The notes under the pieces were generated by a model. It made no database searches. It saw nothing but the letters and a program-made list of their open reading frames with translations, and was not told where the DNA came from. Shown here piece after piece: positions 45,028 to 56,652 of a DNA stretch of 64,000 nt. Within the stretch, counting starts at the first letter, position 1; each line of letters starts with the position of its first letter. The translations under genes and the position numbers were made by a program. This DNA comes from Plenodomus lindquistii. Lineage: Eukaryota > Ascomycota > Dothideomycetes > Pleosporales > Leptosphaeriaceae. The stretch lies in assembly GCA_025504975.1 (NCBI GenBank), contig JANUWI010000013.1, forward strand, positions 930,001 through 994,000, read 5' to 3'.

Positions 45028-45920
45028 TCATTGGCCGTTGGGTCGCAGTGGCATCTCTTCGTCTTCGTCGCCATCTTCAGGATGTCTACGCCTGGATTAG
45101 CTTCGTCACTTTGCCCGCAGCAAGATTCCAACATACCCAAGTAAATCTTTGACGTTCCTCATCTCATAGTGCTTCTTGCGCAGCTCCTCAAACTTGCGGT
45201 GCTTCTCCCGCTCCTCTTCAGTTGCATTAGGAAGGAGCTCGCCATGATAGCCAGCATCTGTGTCCACGTCTGGCTCGACTATGACTCGCTTCTCGCTCTC
45301 TGGTGTCTGCATTTCCCGCGCCTGCATCTCCGGCTGTCCCAGATCGAAGTCGGGGATTTCTTCCATTTTGGGCTTGCGCCTCGGCTTGGAGTCTAGCTCG
45401 TCCACGTTGAGCTCCTTTGCGTTCAGCATCTCCACCTCCTGCTCATCCTCTGCGGGATCGTATCGCTTGGCGTAGGGTGTCTTGGGCTCGTCAATCTTCA
45501 TGGTGCTGTCGCGGTTCTGTTCGTTCAGGTACAGGTTGGCCTCGTCCCACTTGAGCTGGGGGCCATTGTCGTCCATGTACTCGGCTCCAGATTGGCGTCG
45601 CGAGCCAGGCCCGCGGGGGTTCGACGAAGAGCGGCGATGGGCGCCAGCGTTGCGCAGCGTGTTCTCCAGCACAATCTCCTTCTCTGACATTTCGCGGCCA
45701 AGCTGGGGGCGCTCAGCGATGGGACTGGCGGCCGGCGGCATTTCGCTGGTGGGCGATGACTGTGAGTTCGAGCGATAGGAATTCGAGTTCTTGAGGATGC
45801 CTGTTTATGCAGCGTCAGTCGTGTAATGCAGTCAGGGCCCCCCGAAAGGGTGGCGATGATACCTTTGGGGCGTTCTGGGTTTGAAGTGGGAGAATGCATC
45901 TCGGGTGATTGCCCTGTCAT
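45028..45920 (-). CDS. GLC8: protein phosphatase 1 inhibitor-2 / Glc8
   Basis: Exons 45920-45863, 45800-45137 and 45085-45028 give 259 residues. The first splice restores PERPKGILKNSNSY, the KGILK PP1-docking motif of the inhibitor-2 family. QLKWDEANLYLNEQNR and KIDEPKTPYAKRYDP follow; the latter holds the conserved Thr phosphorylated by GSK3/CDK-type kinases. Next is EEREKHRKFEELRKKHYEMRNVKDLLG, and the acidic end is HPEDGDEDEEMPLRPNGQ from exon 3. In yeast Glc8 activates Glc7. The whole protein is probably intrinsically disordered. The third exon is supported by phase, a GCTAAT branch and the acidic C-terminus expected of the family. Confidence 0.93.
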
Positions 45921-47271
45921 GGCTGCGGTGGCGGAATTGATTGTGCGAAGATGGTGCTGTGCAGATGACGGGTAGAAGAAGCTGCGCGGTGGTGCGATTG
46001 TGATTGTGGTTGCCAGGTGCCGAGGAAAGCGCGCCTAATTTGGTGGGGTGGGTTGGTGGGTTGTCAAAGAGCAGCTGAACAGTTCCGACGGCGATGACGT
46101 ACAGAGCGTTCGGATGCGGGACGGGTCATCTGCGGGCAAGCCTTGTCATCTGCGCCGCTCTGAGCACATGTTCTGCCTGTCTGCCGTGCATTACTCCATT
46201 TATAGCATGAGCAGAGTACGTCTACTAGAGTACGCCTAGTCACCGTCCATCACCACACAAGGTTTCGCTTACAAGGAACAAGCAGTTGAACAGGGCATGG
46301 CATCGACATTGTTCGTCAAGATGATGTTATTGGAAATATGTACATGGGATGAACACGGCTACCTAGACTCGGCTCGTCATCACGGGCAACTGCAATGACT
46401 ACACAGTACATCTAACTTCACAACCACATTAGCAGTGCACATGAACAAGTCGACTGGATGTAGCAGTTCAGCAGCAAGCTTCAGACTTTGCCTTTGAGCT
46501 TCAGGCTCAACCAAGAAACCGCAACATGGCGATAGTGTACATCTGGCTGAGACTCAGACTACCAGAAGTGGTCCAGGGGACCTAGTCATCCCCAGCAGTG
46601 GGCACGCATCTCCAGAGTAGGCACACATACAGCAAGATAGAGACCGAGACCGTCTTGGGCTTCAATCGCACGGTGCGCGTGACAAGACAATGTCCCTGCT
46701 TTTAGGTCATCACCGCATCATGGAAGCCGCAGAGGCGGCCCTCGTGATGATGGTTTTATAAGAGGGTTGGCTCCTTCTGGGCCGTGTATCGGGGATGCCA
46801 GCTGAGTGGGAGAGCATCGAGCTGGCAGTGAGAGCGATTTCGAGGCCGGTGTTGGAGGAGCCAGAAAGGGAGCCTGAAGAAATTTAAACTACGAGGCGGG
46901 CGCTTGGGCACTTTGGGTCTAACGGCGTGACCGGGGTTTGAGCTTGCCCGCTCGAAACATTGCAAAACTCCATGATTGCACACGCCATAGTCGACCACAC
47001 TACGCACGCCACAACCACGCTGCTCTTCAAACACTGCCGCCCTCTCCAAAGCTACACCGCCCGCCCCGTGAACCTCCCTGCTCGCCCTTGCCCGCCGCAC
47101 CCAACAGCGTTTGACCGTTGCGTTGGCCCGCCAGCTCTCCCGTGTACTCTCCCTCTGTTGCTTGTTGCTTGTTGCTTGTTCACTCGTTTATCCCACCAAG
47201 CCCCGGACCAAAGGCACACGCCGTCTTGCTGACCGCTCGATACTCCATCTGTTTGTTCGCCCTTGCTCCCA
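45921..47271. other. divergent intergenic region, GLC8 / eIF4E, about 1.35 kb
   Basis: Both genes are transcribed outward. ORFs such as 46756-47100 (minus) look random. The last 200 bp before eIF4E are pyrimidine-rich (CTTGTTGCTTGTTGCTTGTT), typical of a highly expressed fungal promoter/leader. Confidence 0.45.
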
Positions 47272-48462
47272 ATGGATAAAACAGAGAACCTCTGGACCCG
47301 CCGCTCCAAGTACGCTGCCCTTGTTCCCCGCACCGCTCGCCCTTTCCACACTGACGGCTTCGCAACAGCACCAGCAAACTCTCCCTGTCCATGTCACACT
47401 CAGACCAGCCTGCCGAGAAATCCGAACCCCACCAGCGCACCTTCTCGGCCACGAAACGATTCGGTGGCGACTCGTCGCATGGTGGCAGAAACCCTTTCAA
47501 TGCCATCCCGCCCTTGACCCCCGGCGCGCTGGCATCTCCAACAACCGGCGGCTCGACAGCCTTTGGCCTTGGTTCCGGCGCCTTTGCGTCCTTTGGGTCC
47601 TCGGCCAAGACCCCAAAGACGCCCGGCACCGCATTCGACTTCAAGTCTGCTGCAATGGCCGCGACGTCGCCTGCCACGCCGACCGACAAGAAGGACAGGC
47701 CCGTGAGCAAGATTGTGAACAGTGCACGCAAAGAGTCCATATCCACTGCTTCTATACCCGAGGACGCGCCGGATCCTTCGGCGCCCTTGGACCCTGCGGT
47801 ACCATGGCCGCTCAAAAACACCTGGACCGTCTGGTACCGCCCGCCAACCCCGAAGAACACCGATTATGAAAAGTCAATCGTCGCCATGTGCAAGTTCAGC
47901 ACTGCCCAGGAGTTTTGGAAAGTCTTTACCCATCTCAAGCGTCCCTCGAGTTTACCATCGGTTTCAGACTACCATGTCTTCAAGCAAGGCATTCGTCCGG
48001 TGTGGGAAGACGAGGAAAACAAGCGCGGTGGGAAGTGGATTATGCGCCTGAAAAAGGGTGTGGCTGATCGCTATTGGGAGGAGCTTCTCATGGCGCTTGT
48101 CGGTGATCAGTTCATGGAAGCCGGAGAGGAGGTTTGCGGCTTTGTCCTGAGCGTGAGGAGCGGCGAAGACGTCTTCAGCATCTGGACCAAGAACGATGGT
48201 GGACGCAACATCAAGATTCGGTACGGCTAGTTGTCCCGTCTCTTTGATGCATTCTGCTAACGCGTCTCTCAGCGAAACAGTGAAACGCGTTCTTGAGCTA
48301 CCAGAGGGTACCAATATCATCTGGCGAAGCCACGACGACAGCATTGCACAAAGATCGGCCATAGATCAAGCTCGCTACGAAAAGAATCTACAGGGCCACG
48401 AAAAGCGACGGGTCACTTCATCGGATGAGTCCCAGAGGGAGAAGACCACGGCTGCAGCATAG
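47272..48462 (+). CDS. translation initiation factor eIF4E
   Basis: Exons 47272-47309, 47369-48220 and 48273-48462 give 359 residues. Exon 1 plus splice gives MDKTENLWTRRSN-TSKLSLSMSHSDQ, the N-terminus of filamentous-fungal eIF4E-2 proteins. A long Ser/Thr/Pro/Gly-rich extension is followed by the cap-binding core: PLKNTWTVWYRPP, VSDYHVFKQGIRPVWED, KRGGKWIMRLKKG (cap-contact Trp and Lys), YWEELLMALVGDQF, CGFVLSVRSGEDVFSIWTKN. Helix-lined Trp residues of the m7G pocket are present. It binds the mRNA cap in the cytosol. The N-terminal extension (about 140 residues) distinguishes it from the short canonical eIF4E; role as activator or repressor is uncertain. Confidence 0.92.
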
Positions 48463-49736
48463 TTCTCGTTTCGACTTCAGTCGACCGCCAGTACCAATAT
48501 GGGTCGATGGAATCACGACCGCATTGTCGCCCAGAATTAGGAGCCCAGGTTGATTGATGCGGTCACTCTAGGTGACTATGACTTGGAGTCCTCGAAGCTC
48601 TATGGTCACGATCCGTACGCGACTCACACGCTTACATACTGGTGCTGACAGTTCAAATAATCGCCTTCGACTCCAACGTCGTTTTATGATTTCTGCAGCT
48701 TTGTCTGTCATTACATCCGCGCATGTAAACATTCGCTCGGAATCATCGCCCCAGCCAGAATGCCGCAACGCTGCAACAGACGCCAGTCTGGAGCAGAGCC
48801 GAGTCATTTGCTCAGAACTGCGAGCAGTCACCATGTTATTCAGGGTATCTCGTAGTAGTAATACCCATGTGTGATACGGATGATTGGAGCAGTGTACCAC
48901 TACGATCTTCCCGGGCTCATCGGTCAGAGTCAAACATGCGAGAGCGCTTGGAGACGACGCGTGCCTATTGAGCAGTACGTGTTTGGGAGACGATACTGTC
49001 CAGAATTCTTTGGCGTGTCCGAGATTCAGCACCGGGGAGGGAGTAGTTGGTGGTGTACCGCGTACGAACATGACAATCATCTGAGTGAGTACTGCAGTCG
49101 CTTCGGCCAATTGGAACATGTAGCCCATGGGCCCAGGAGGGAGCGTGGCGGTGAAGCATATTGTACAAAACAGGGCTGTGGGGGAGGATAGAACAGCCAT
49201 GGGCACGCTGTGACGCCTAGTACAGCAACTCGCATTGTAGATGGCATGGAAATCAAACAAAATCATGTTCTACTTATTGGCCTGCTGGCTATCACGGCGT
49301 GTCAAGGAGGAATACTTAGCAGTGAGTGTTGCACGCTGTCAAAGAACGCTTGGACCTTCGAGGGCGGAACCTCACGACTGGACTTGAATAAAGTGAGACT
49401 CCAGCATTGTGCGCCCCGCCGTTCGCGCCTGCGCTTCTTGACGTTGCTTGTTCGCGTCCCGCCCAGTGCTTGCGCTACTATATTACACGCCATGCGAGGC
49501 TTTGTCACGCGCGCAAACGCAATGCTGCACGAATGCTTCCCCAATTCATAGAGGCTGCCGGAGCCGCTGTTGGCAAAGCTCTGGGGCTCACCACCGTAGA
49601 CGTACGCCTGCCCTTCTCGCCCCAGCTAGAGTCAGCAGCCGTCTGACCGCCTCGGCCGCGAACCTTGCGACGCTGCTTGTTTGCCACAAACTCACTCAGC
49701 TGCCCGTGTGCTCTGCTTGTATGGCCTGCTAACGCT
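48463..49736. other. intergenic, about 1.27 kb
   Basis: Mostly unassigned; it contains the weak minus-strand ORF 48568-49266 listed separately. Confidence 0.4.
48568..49266 (-). CDS. doubtful ORF, 232 aa
   Basis: An intact frame from ATG 49266 between eIF4E and the SUMO protease gene. The interior has some protein-like strings (GKIVVVHCSNHPYHTWVLLL, RLCSRLASVAALRHSGW) but no known domain, and Cys and Arg usage is high. It overlaps no supported gene. It could be a lineage-specific gene or a chance ORF. Confidence 0.25.
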   Translation of the reverse strand: MILFDFHAIYNASCCTRRHSVPMAVLSSPTALFCTICFTATLPPGPMGYMFQLAEATAVLTQMIVMFVRGTPPTTPSPVLNLGHAKEFWTVSSPKHVLLNRHASSPSALACLTLTDEPGKIVVVHCSNHPYHTWVLLLRDTLNNMVTARSSEQMTRLCSRLASVAALRHSGWGDDSERMFTCADVMTDKAAEIIKRRWSRRRLFELSAPVCKRVSRVRIVTIELRGLQVIVT

Positions 49737-52700
49737 ATGCGCCCGCAGACCCACGATGCCGCGACGCCACCCCAAGACACTCGCTCACCGTCATACGCCC
49801 AGGCACGCGCTGCAGCGCCAAGCAAGAGTCACCCTCGCAAATCAGAAGATGAACTGCGTCTAGTTGGAGACTTCAGCACACCTGCCGATGCCGTCGCTTG
49901 CCCTGACCCGCAAATCTGGGATACCGGGGTCCAAATGGCAGCCAAACCGACCTTGAAGAAGACCAAGGCATGTAGTGATGCGGCCCACACGAATGGACAG
50001 ACTGCTGACTTGAGGCAGCCGGGCGCACGGGGCTCGTTCAACCCCATCGACACGTTGATGGAAGATAGAACGGGGAATGCAAGATCGCGTCAGATCACCT
50101 ATGGGAAGCAGGATCGCCTTCAACAGCAAAGCATAGGGCGTACCCAATATGGTGGCCAGCAAGCGTTTCTACAGGCCATGGCGAGCAGGAGCCCAGCAAC
50201 ATCAGTTCGTACTCGTGGCCTACATGTAGCGAATACCGATGATGCGACAGGCCCTTCTCCATCGAAACGGCGCAAGACAGAACACACCGTGATTCTCGAC
50301 GACGACGATGATCCGCAGTACGTGAGTCCCTCTCGCGCCCCCTGGACACCAGTCAGTACAGCTCGCGGTAGACGGCCATCCGCGTCCCGTTCGCAGTCAC
50401 AAGTCAGCATAGGCAGTGGAACAAGTTTCACAACGGCCAGGCCAAATTCCACATCACAGAGCGAGTTTCTTTTAACCGATCAACGCCTGTCGCACCATAG
50501 GAAGCGTCGTCGTCCCAACCCGGCAAGAGAAGAAGGCCTGTTCCCTGTCAATAACGCTGTTGTGACCAGCCCGAATGAGAGCTCCCTACAGAGCCCGTAC
50601 GTGGTTTCCGACGATGACGAAGCCCCACCGCGGCAACATCTGCTCAAGAATTTTAAGCAAGGCGTTGGGGACTCACCCCAGGGCCAAGTCATTGTCACGT
50701 CTATCCACTTCCCTGGTGCGCGCATAAACGAGTCGACTTCAGAGACCTCCGAACGATTAAGCAACGCCCGAAAAGGTACTCAAAGCACCAACTTACGTGA
50801 CACATATCGAAGGCCACCTCCTGTGACTGAGGATGTCGACGACAGTCTAGACGAGGTAGCCACGTCGCCTGCGGGGGCGCGCCCTGGCAAAGCTCAAGCT
50901 GCGCCCTCCAAGGTGGTCCAGGCTGCTAACAGTGAGATCAAACGCAAGAAGCGCACCGTGGCAAGCGAGGAAATCGTCTGGCAGCTGAAGTTTGCAAGGT
51001 CGCACGATTTCGAACAGACAAGTCGCGGTTTGCGACTGAAACGTGATACCGATAAGAAATTCATCATCCAAGCTATCGATGACGACCACAACTACTGCCA
51101 CATTGGCGACCTAGATTTTGCTCGAGTGGCAAGAGTCTTGGCTGATACTATTTCCCATATCCGATTCACAAGCAGTCGTTCGTCAGATGGAAATGTCAAC
51201 ATACTTGACTTGGAGTTTGCGGACAACAGTGAATTTCTCGATTTTCGGGACAACTACGTCGAGCCGCACTCTGGCGTCAAGAAGATTGTCTCAGGTGATG
51301 AGTATGTTGAAGTAGTGTACATTCAGATCATCTACTGACATACAGCAGAGCATACATGGGAAAGATATTTGCAAAAGATCTGCCAAAAAACCATAGAGTC
51401 GGCCAGGTTCTGGGCGATGATGTTGACGAACGCGCGGATACCTCAATGGCAACACAGACACGACAGGCTTCGGGTCAAGGTGATTTGTTCAAGCAGCTAC
51501 GCGCGCATGCACCCGAAGAGAAGAAAGCCATTTTGCGACCTACACGTACAACTGCTAGACCAACGCGATCGACCGCTGCATCTTCGCGTCTCTTTGATGT
51601 GTCGCCAGTCCAAGACACCGTAGAAAAGTTCTCTGAGGTAAAGGGACTCGGTCGACCATGGAAGAGGTAAGTAAAGTCCACAAAGTGCAGCGCTGTGCAT
51701 TAACAGCTTTAGACCTCTTGTGTATGTTCAAGGCAAACAGCGTGCCACTGTCCACTTCGAGGATCTTTATCGTCTTGATGAGGAAGAGTTCTTGAATGAC
51801 AGTCTAATCGACTTCTACATGATGTAAGTTACGAAATACTGTACTCTCCATCATGACACTGACAAATACAAGACACCTCTTCAAGCAACACAATGTGCCA
51901 ACAGACAAGGTGTACTTTTTCAACACGTTCTTCTACACAGCTCTTACTTCAGATGCAGGGCGCAATCCCATGAATTACGCAAAAGTTGCACGATGGACTC
52001 AAAAAATCGATATTTTCGGCTATGACTACATTGTTGTTCCAATCAATGAATCGTAAGTTCTATACGGAAAGAATTTTTTCGAAATGTTTTCCTAAGACCA
52101 GCTAGCACACATTGGTATCTCGCAATTATTTGCAACGTTTCTGGTATCGATCGAAAACCAGTCATCGAAGATTTCGATGAGGACAGCAATCCTGCCGCTG
52201 AGGAACAGGGCAGTACTCCGCTTGTTGGTGACCATCAACACGACAGCGAGGCCGCAGCCAAACATCCTCTGCCATCCTCAAACAACCCGCGTCTGGGTGT
52301 AGACAGGAGTCGACCTATCGTTCACAAGGGAGAGGACGACAGTCTTCTCGAGGAATCAAAACAATTGGATCTCGTTGATCCACATGATCCAGGATCACAG
52401 GAAGATTTTTCTCCGGCAAACGGCGACAGCACTGAAGCACCAGCAGACGGCACAGTCGCGGATGGATCCACAAGCCAGGATATCTTCGCTCCTGTTGTAG
52501 AAATTCAGAAGAGCTTGGATATACCGCTGGCTACACAGAAGTCGAAAAAGCCGAAAAAGCGACAGCAAGCACTTCCAAAGCGGGACCCCGACCAGCCGGT
52601 CATTATCATCCTTGATTCTCTTGGCGATCTCTCGAGTCGCTACAGTGCGGTCAGAACCCTGAAAGCCTGGATCGCAGCTGAAGGCAAGGCCAAAAGAGGC

Positions 52701-54065
52701 ATGGATGCAATCATCAAAGAAAACGGGTACTATCCGAAAGCCTCTCAGATTCCAAAACAAAGCAACTGGTCTGACTGCGGAGTCTACCTACTAGGCTACG
52801 TGGAGAAGTTCTTTCAAAGCCCAGATGACTTCAAGAACAGGTTGCTGACGGGTGAAATGTTCGCTCAAATAGACTGGCCTGACTTCGATCCTAGGCAGAT
52901 GAGAACTCAAATGCGCAATATTATAGTGCAATGCGTCAAGGATCAGGATGCAGCAAAGGCTCAAGAAAAAAAGGCGAAGTTGGAGGCTTCGAAGGTGAGT
53001 GTATTGCCATCCTCGATGACGGAACAAAAACAAACACAAGACGAACCATTACCACCGGAAGCGAACGATCAATCTTCAGTAGCAGGAGCTGGAGCTGGTA
53101 TATTATTGGAAGCTCATGAACCTTCTATAGCGAAGACACCTACTCGAAGGTTGAATTCTCCATTCGAGTTCAAACCAAGATCAGCTCGCTCGAACGGCCA
53201 AGCGCCAAATACAAAAGCGGATAATAAGGTACCAACTCCAAGAGCTCCCGACAGTGTGAACAATGCGGCACTTCTATCCGAGCCGTCCGTCAAGCCGGCC
53301 TTCGCCACGCCGATGAAGGAGGAACGTCGTCGCAGCCCTGAGGTTCGCATCCCTAGCAAATCGCCCGAAAAGTCACGAGCTGCTCAAGTGAAGGCACCAT
53401 CATCCCCACCTTCGGCCGATGAGACCCAGCGACAGCACCGCCTAGAAGAATGGCAACAGAACAAGATCAAAGTTGAGCGCGTAGCAAGCAAACAAAAGCG
53501 AAGTCCAGGTTCTCCGTCGCAGAAAGAAGGCACAAGTCGGACCGCGCAACCTAGCCCGCCGACCAAAAACGACCGCGAAGGCAGTGCACCAGATATCCCA
53601 ATCGAGATACCGGAATCACAAGAACCAGCGCCCGAGCCAACTGCGTCACCCAAACGGACGATGACGAAACCACCGGCCAAAAGGCGACGAGCGGCAGAAT
53701 CTTCTCCAGGCAAACATTTGCTGAAAGCTGCACCATCGCTAGAAGAGATAGATGTTTCCGTGTTCCAAAACAACAGTGTAAAAAAGCAACAACGAAACGC
53801 AGCTGTCACGGCTGAGCCAATAGCAGAAGTGCAAGGCGAGGAAAGCCAGTCGCGTGGCGCAACTCCAATGCTGATGGACGGTTCACTACAGCGGGACGAA
53901 GGGGCACCATTTGAGCTGATGGACATTGATTCGTCGGGTGCAGATGCCATGGATGTCGATACCAAATCGCTATCCAGTGTGGTTCAGGAGACGCCCGAGC
54001 CAGATGAGGCAGATGATGGACAATTTCCGAGTGGGGGCAGAAACTCCACTCCGCTTTTGATGTAG
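49737..54065 (+). CDS. ULP2: Ulp2-type SUMO protease
   Basis: Exons 49737-51301, 51346-51666, 51713-51823, 51873-52052 and 52106-54065 give 1378 residues. A disordered N-terminal third precedes a PH-like region (about 400-520, IVWQLKFARSHDFEQTSRG). The C48 domain follows: YRLDEEEFLNDSLIDFYMI, WTQKIDIFGYDYIVVPINESTHWYLAI with catalytic His728, IIILDSLGD with Asp896, and PKQSNWSDCGVYLLGY with Gln944 and Cys950. A disordered C-terminal tail of about 400 residues carries SP/TP and Lys/Arg clusters. It cleaves SUMO chains in the nucleus. About 165 residues, acidic and low-complexity, separate His from Asp. The second exon may start at 51346 or 51349. Confidence 0.92.
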
Positions 54066-54271
54066 AAGGAATGCTTCTTAATATTGCCGAGTAGGGTCAC
54101 GGGTGTTATGCGTGGGTATCCAACGGCGTACATGTGTTTCCGAGACGTTTCTGGCATTGCGACGGCGTTTTTGTCGTGGAAAGGTCATTACACATTCGGT
54201 TGACGGGGTCATGGGGGTATCCTCGTCATTACATCTTTACGCTATTCTGAGCCTGAGCGAGGATGGTGCAA

Positions 54272-55018
54272 TCAAACCGCACTCTTCAGATCCGTTTTAT
54301 CGACAAGCTTCTCGCCTTGCAATTGCCGTGATATGTCGCCATTAGCGCCTCGTCCACCTGTAGGATCCTGCTGCGCAGCGACAGCATCATCCACATCTGT
54401 CAACGTGTTAGCTCCATGACTCATGTCACGCCATTGGTACCATCCCGTACCATTGATGGACGGCCTACCCTGAAATCCCTCATCAGTATCTGCTGCTTCA
54501 CGGCCCACCCAACGCTTCATCTTATCTCTAACAAACTCGTCAAAGTCCCATTCCTCGGGCTCCAGACGGCGTGCACCAGCTATCCAGATATACGTCTCTG
54601 CATCTACCTGTTCGCCCCGGCCTGCGTTGTCCTCTGCCGCCTTGGCAGCCAAAGCACTCATATCCACGTCATCCCCTTGCGCCTTTGCGCTCTTCTTGGG
54701 CAACGGTAAAACTTGGACCTTTACTCTTCTTCGCTGATACTCTGACCCCTCGAAGATATCTAGCCGCCAGATATCGCCATCTGTCAGCCCTTGGACCAGC
54801 GTGCCACGTACCGAGGACGCATCTTCCATTTTTGTGGGCAGGACGGCAGGGTAGTCTGCTTGTTTGACTTTGTGCCGACGGTGCGCGTGTAGGATTGCAG
54901 GACGGATCTTTAGTAATGAGGCGTGGGCGGGGGTTGGGGGTGTGCTGGAGCCCCAGATGACGCGGTGTAGGACTGGGGGGGCCATGAGGGTGCCGTAGAA
55001 GAAGGCTGTGTGGGACAT
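54272..55018 (-). CDS. gamma-glutamylcyclotransferase-like (AIG2-like) protein
   Basis: A single exon of 248 residues from ATG 55018. It begins MSHTAFFYGTLMAPPVL, the conserved FYGTLM loop of the GGCT/AIG2 fold, followed by HRVIWG, DYPAVLPT, VRGTLVQGL and DIFEGSEYQRR, where the Glu after DIF is the candidate catalytic acid. A Lys/Ala-rich insert (about 110-135) precedes AETYIWIAG and a C-terminal polar tail. Probable cytosolic enzyme acting on gamma-glutamyl amines or peptides; exact substrate unknown. A fungal subfamily fused to long C-terminal tails is usual. Upstream in-frame codons are not ATG. Confidence 0.85.
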   Translation of the reverse strand: MSHTAFFYGTLMAPPVLHRVIWGSSTPPTPAHASLLKIRPAILHAHRRHKVKQADYPAVLPTKMEDASSVRGTLVQGLTDGDIWRLDIFEGSEYQRRRVKVQVLPLPKKSAKAQGDDVDMSALAAKAAEDNAGRGEQVDAETYIWIAGARRLEPEEWDFDEFVRDKMKRWVGREAADTDEGFQGRPSINGTGWYQWRDMSHGANTLTDVDDAVAAQQDPTGGRGANGDISRQLQGEKLVDKTDLKSAV

Positions 55019-55453
55019 TGTCGGGTTGTCGGGTATAGGGAGGGGTTTTGGCTGGTGGGTGTAGAGAGTCCGAGTCCGAGTCCGAGTGAAGATCAATGTT
55101 GGAGTGAGACTAATGACGAGCTTATCGGCCAGCCTTGCGGACGTCGACGGGAGCTAATGCAGGCCCGCCTTAGCTCCGTGCGGCCATGCCGTTGAGATTG
55201 ACATTGACCTTGCCGCCAAGTCACGTCGACCGCTTTTCTCCCGTTCCGGCTGGGTGTGCCGCGTGCTGTTGTAGTGTATCCAGAGTAGACTCCAAGGGGG
55301 CACTCGACAGGTCGAATCCATCCCTCCCAGCCTCAGCGCGCAGATACGTGGATACGTGCGGCATCGCGTCGAACCGCCGTCCCAAGCCTTCCAAGAGATC
55401 GCTCCCTGGATTGCGAGCCACACCGCCGACCGGCCCACACAACACGAGACGAG
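55019..55453. other. divergent intergenic region, 435 bp
   Basis: Shared upstream DNA of the AIG2-like gene and the PQ-loop gene. A (gagtcc)n hexamer run of 3.7 copies lies at 55066-55087 in the AIG2-like leader. Confidence 0.5.
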
Positions 55454-56382
55454 ATGGGTAGCCTCATCAGCGCCATTGTCAAGAACATAGCCCCCGTATT
55501 GTACGCCTCCACGCCTTGCCACCACTCCAAGGGCGACCGCTGACCCCCCATTCCCCCCTTTACAGCATCGCCACGAGCCCCATCACCAGCTATGGCGACC
55601 AAATCTACTCGATGCACCGGGCGCGCAGCTCGGCCGGCTTCTCCCTCGACATCCCGCTCATCATGCTCGTCGCTAGCATCCTCAAGATCTTCTACTGGTT
55701 CGGCGCACACTTTAGCACATCGCTGCTCGTGCAGGCCCTACTGATGATCCTCGTGCACCTGCTGCTCCTCCACGTCGCCCTGACCAACCGCCCCGCGCCC
55801 TCGCACCTTCCCTTCCAACACAATGCCCTTTCGACCCGGCCGTACGATTTCTGGCAGTGGACGGCGCCACGGCCGTATTGGACATTCATCACGTATTTCA
55901 GTGGCGTGCTGCTGGTTCTGCATCTTGTCATGAGCTCGACAGCCCTGTTCATACCGTACACGGACCTGTTGGGCATGATTGCCTTGACCATTGAAGCCAC
56001 GCTCCCGCTGCCCCAGCTCCTCGCCAACTGGCAGCGCAAAGGCTGTCTTGGTTTCCGCCCCAGCGTCATTGTAAACTGGGTCATTGGCGATACGTTCAAG
56101 ATGTGGTTCTTCTTCGCGAGCAGCAAGGGCGAAGTCCCCTGGGCGTTCAAAGCCTGTGGCATTTTCCAGGCGTGTTGTGATCTGGGTCTTGCGGTGCAGT
56201 ACCTTGTTTGGGGGGATGGCCCGCTGGGTGTGGATGGTGCGGGCAGGGAGAAAGAGGTGCGTAGTCCGTTGCCGGATGGTGATGGTGCGCTGAGTGACAT
56301 GTTAGCGAAAGGTGGTCTAGGTGTTAATATTGAGATGGATGAGGGGAAGGCGTGGGAGAGACCGAGGGCCGGGGCTGCGTAG
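55454..56382 (+). CDS. PQ-loop membrane protein (Any1/SLC66A2-like)
   Basis: Exons 55454-55500 and 55566-56382 (GTACGC...TACAG) give 287 residues. The splice yields MGSLISAIVKNIAPV-FIATSPITSYGDQIYSMHRARSSAGFSLDIPLIMLVAS, with the first PQ-like loop. The second (EATLPLPQLLANWQRKGCLGFRPSVIVNW) holds the Pro-Gln pair. About seven hydrophobic helices are visible. Yeast Any1 is a Golgi/endosomal protein that antagonises phospholipid flippases, and the human relative is SLC66A2. Assignment rests on topology and the PQ loops. A polar C-terminal tail of about 45 residues follows the last helix. Confidence 0.85.
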
Positions 56383-56652
56383 GGATACAGATCTTGCTGA
56401 TATGAGGGGGCAGGTTGTGCAGCGTCGGAAATAGGAGAAGGTGCTTTGACGGGGGTTATGACTGTATGTTGATGTTGTGGTGAGGACGTGTATTGAAGAT
56501 ACGGTTTAGCGGCTTGAAACATTGCATACTTGACCGTGTGTCGTTGGTGGCATTGCTGAACTGAGAGATACGAACAGTAAATTCATGTAAATAATCAATG
56601 ATCGGAAACGACATCTAGATAGATATGGTAGCGTATGAACAAGCCGTAGTAG

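Noticed and set aside
53384..53965. Minus-strand ORF of 193 aa
   Set aside because: Shadow of the disordered Ulp2 C-terminal tail.
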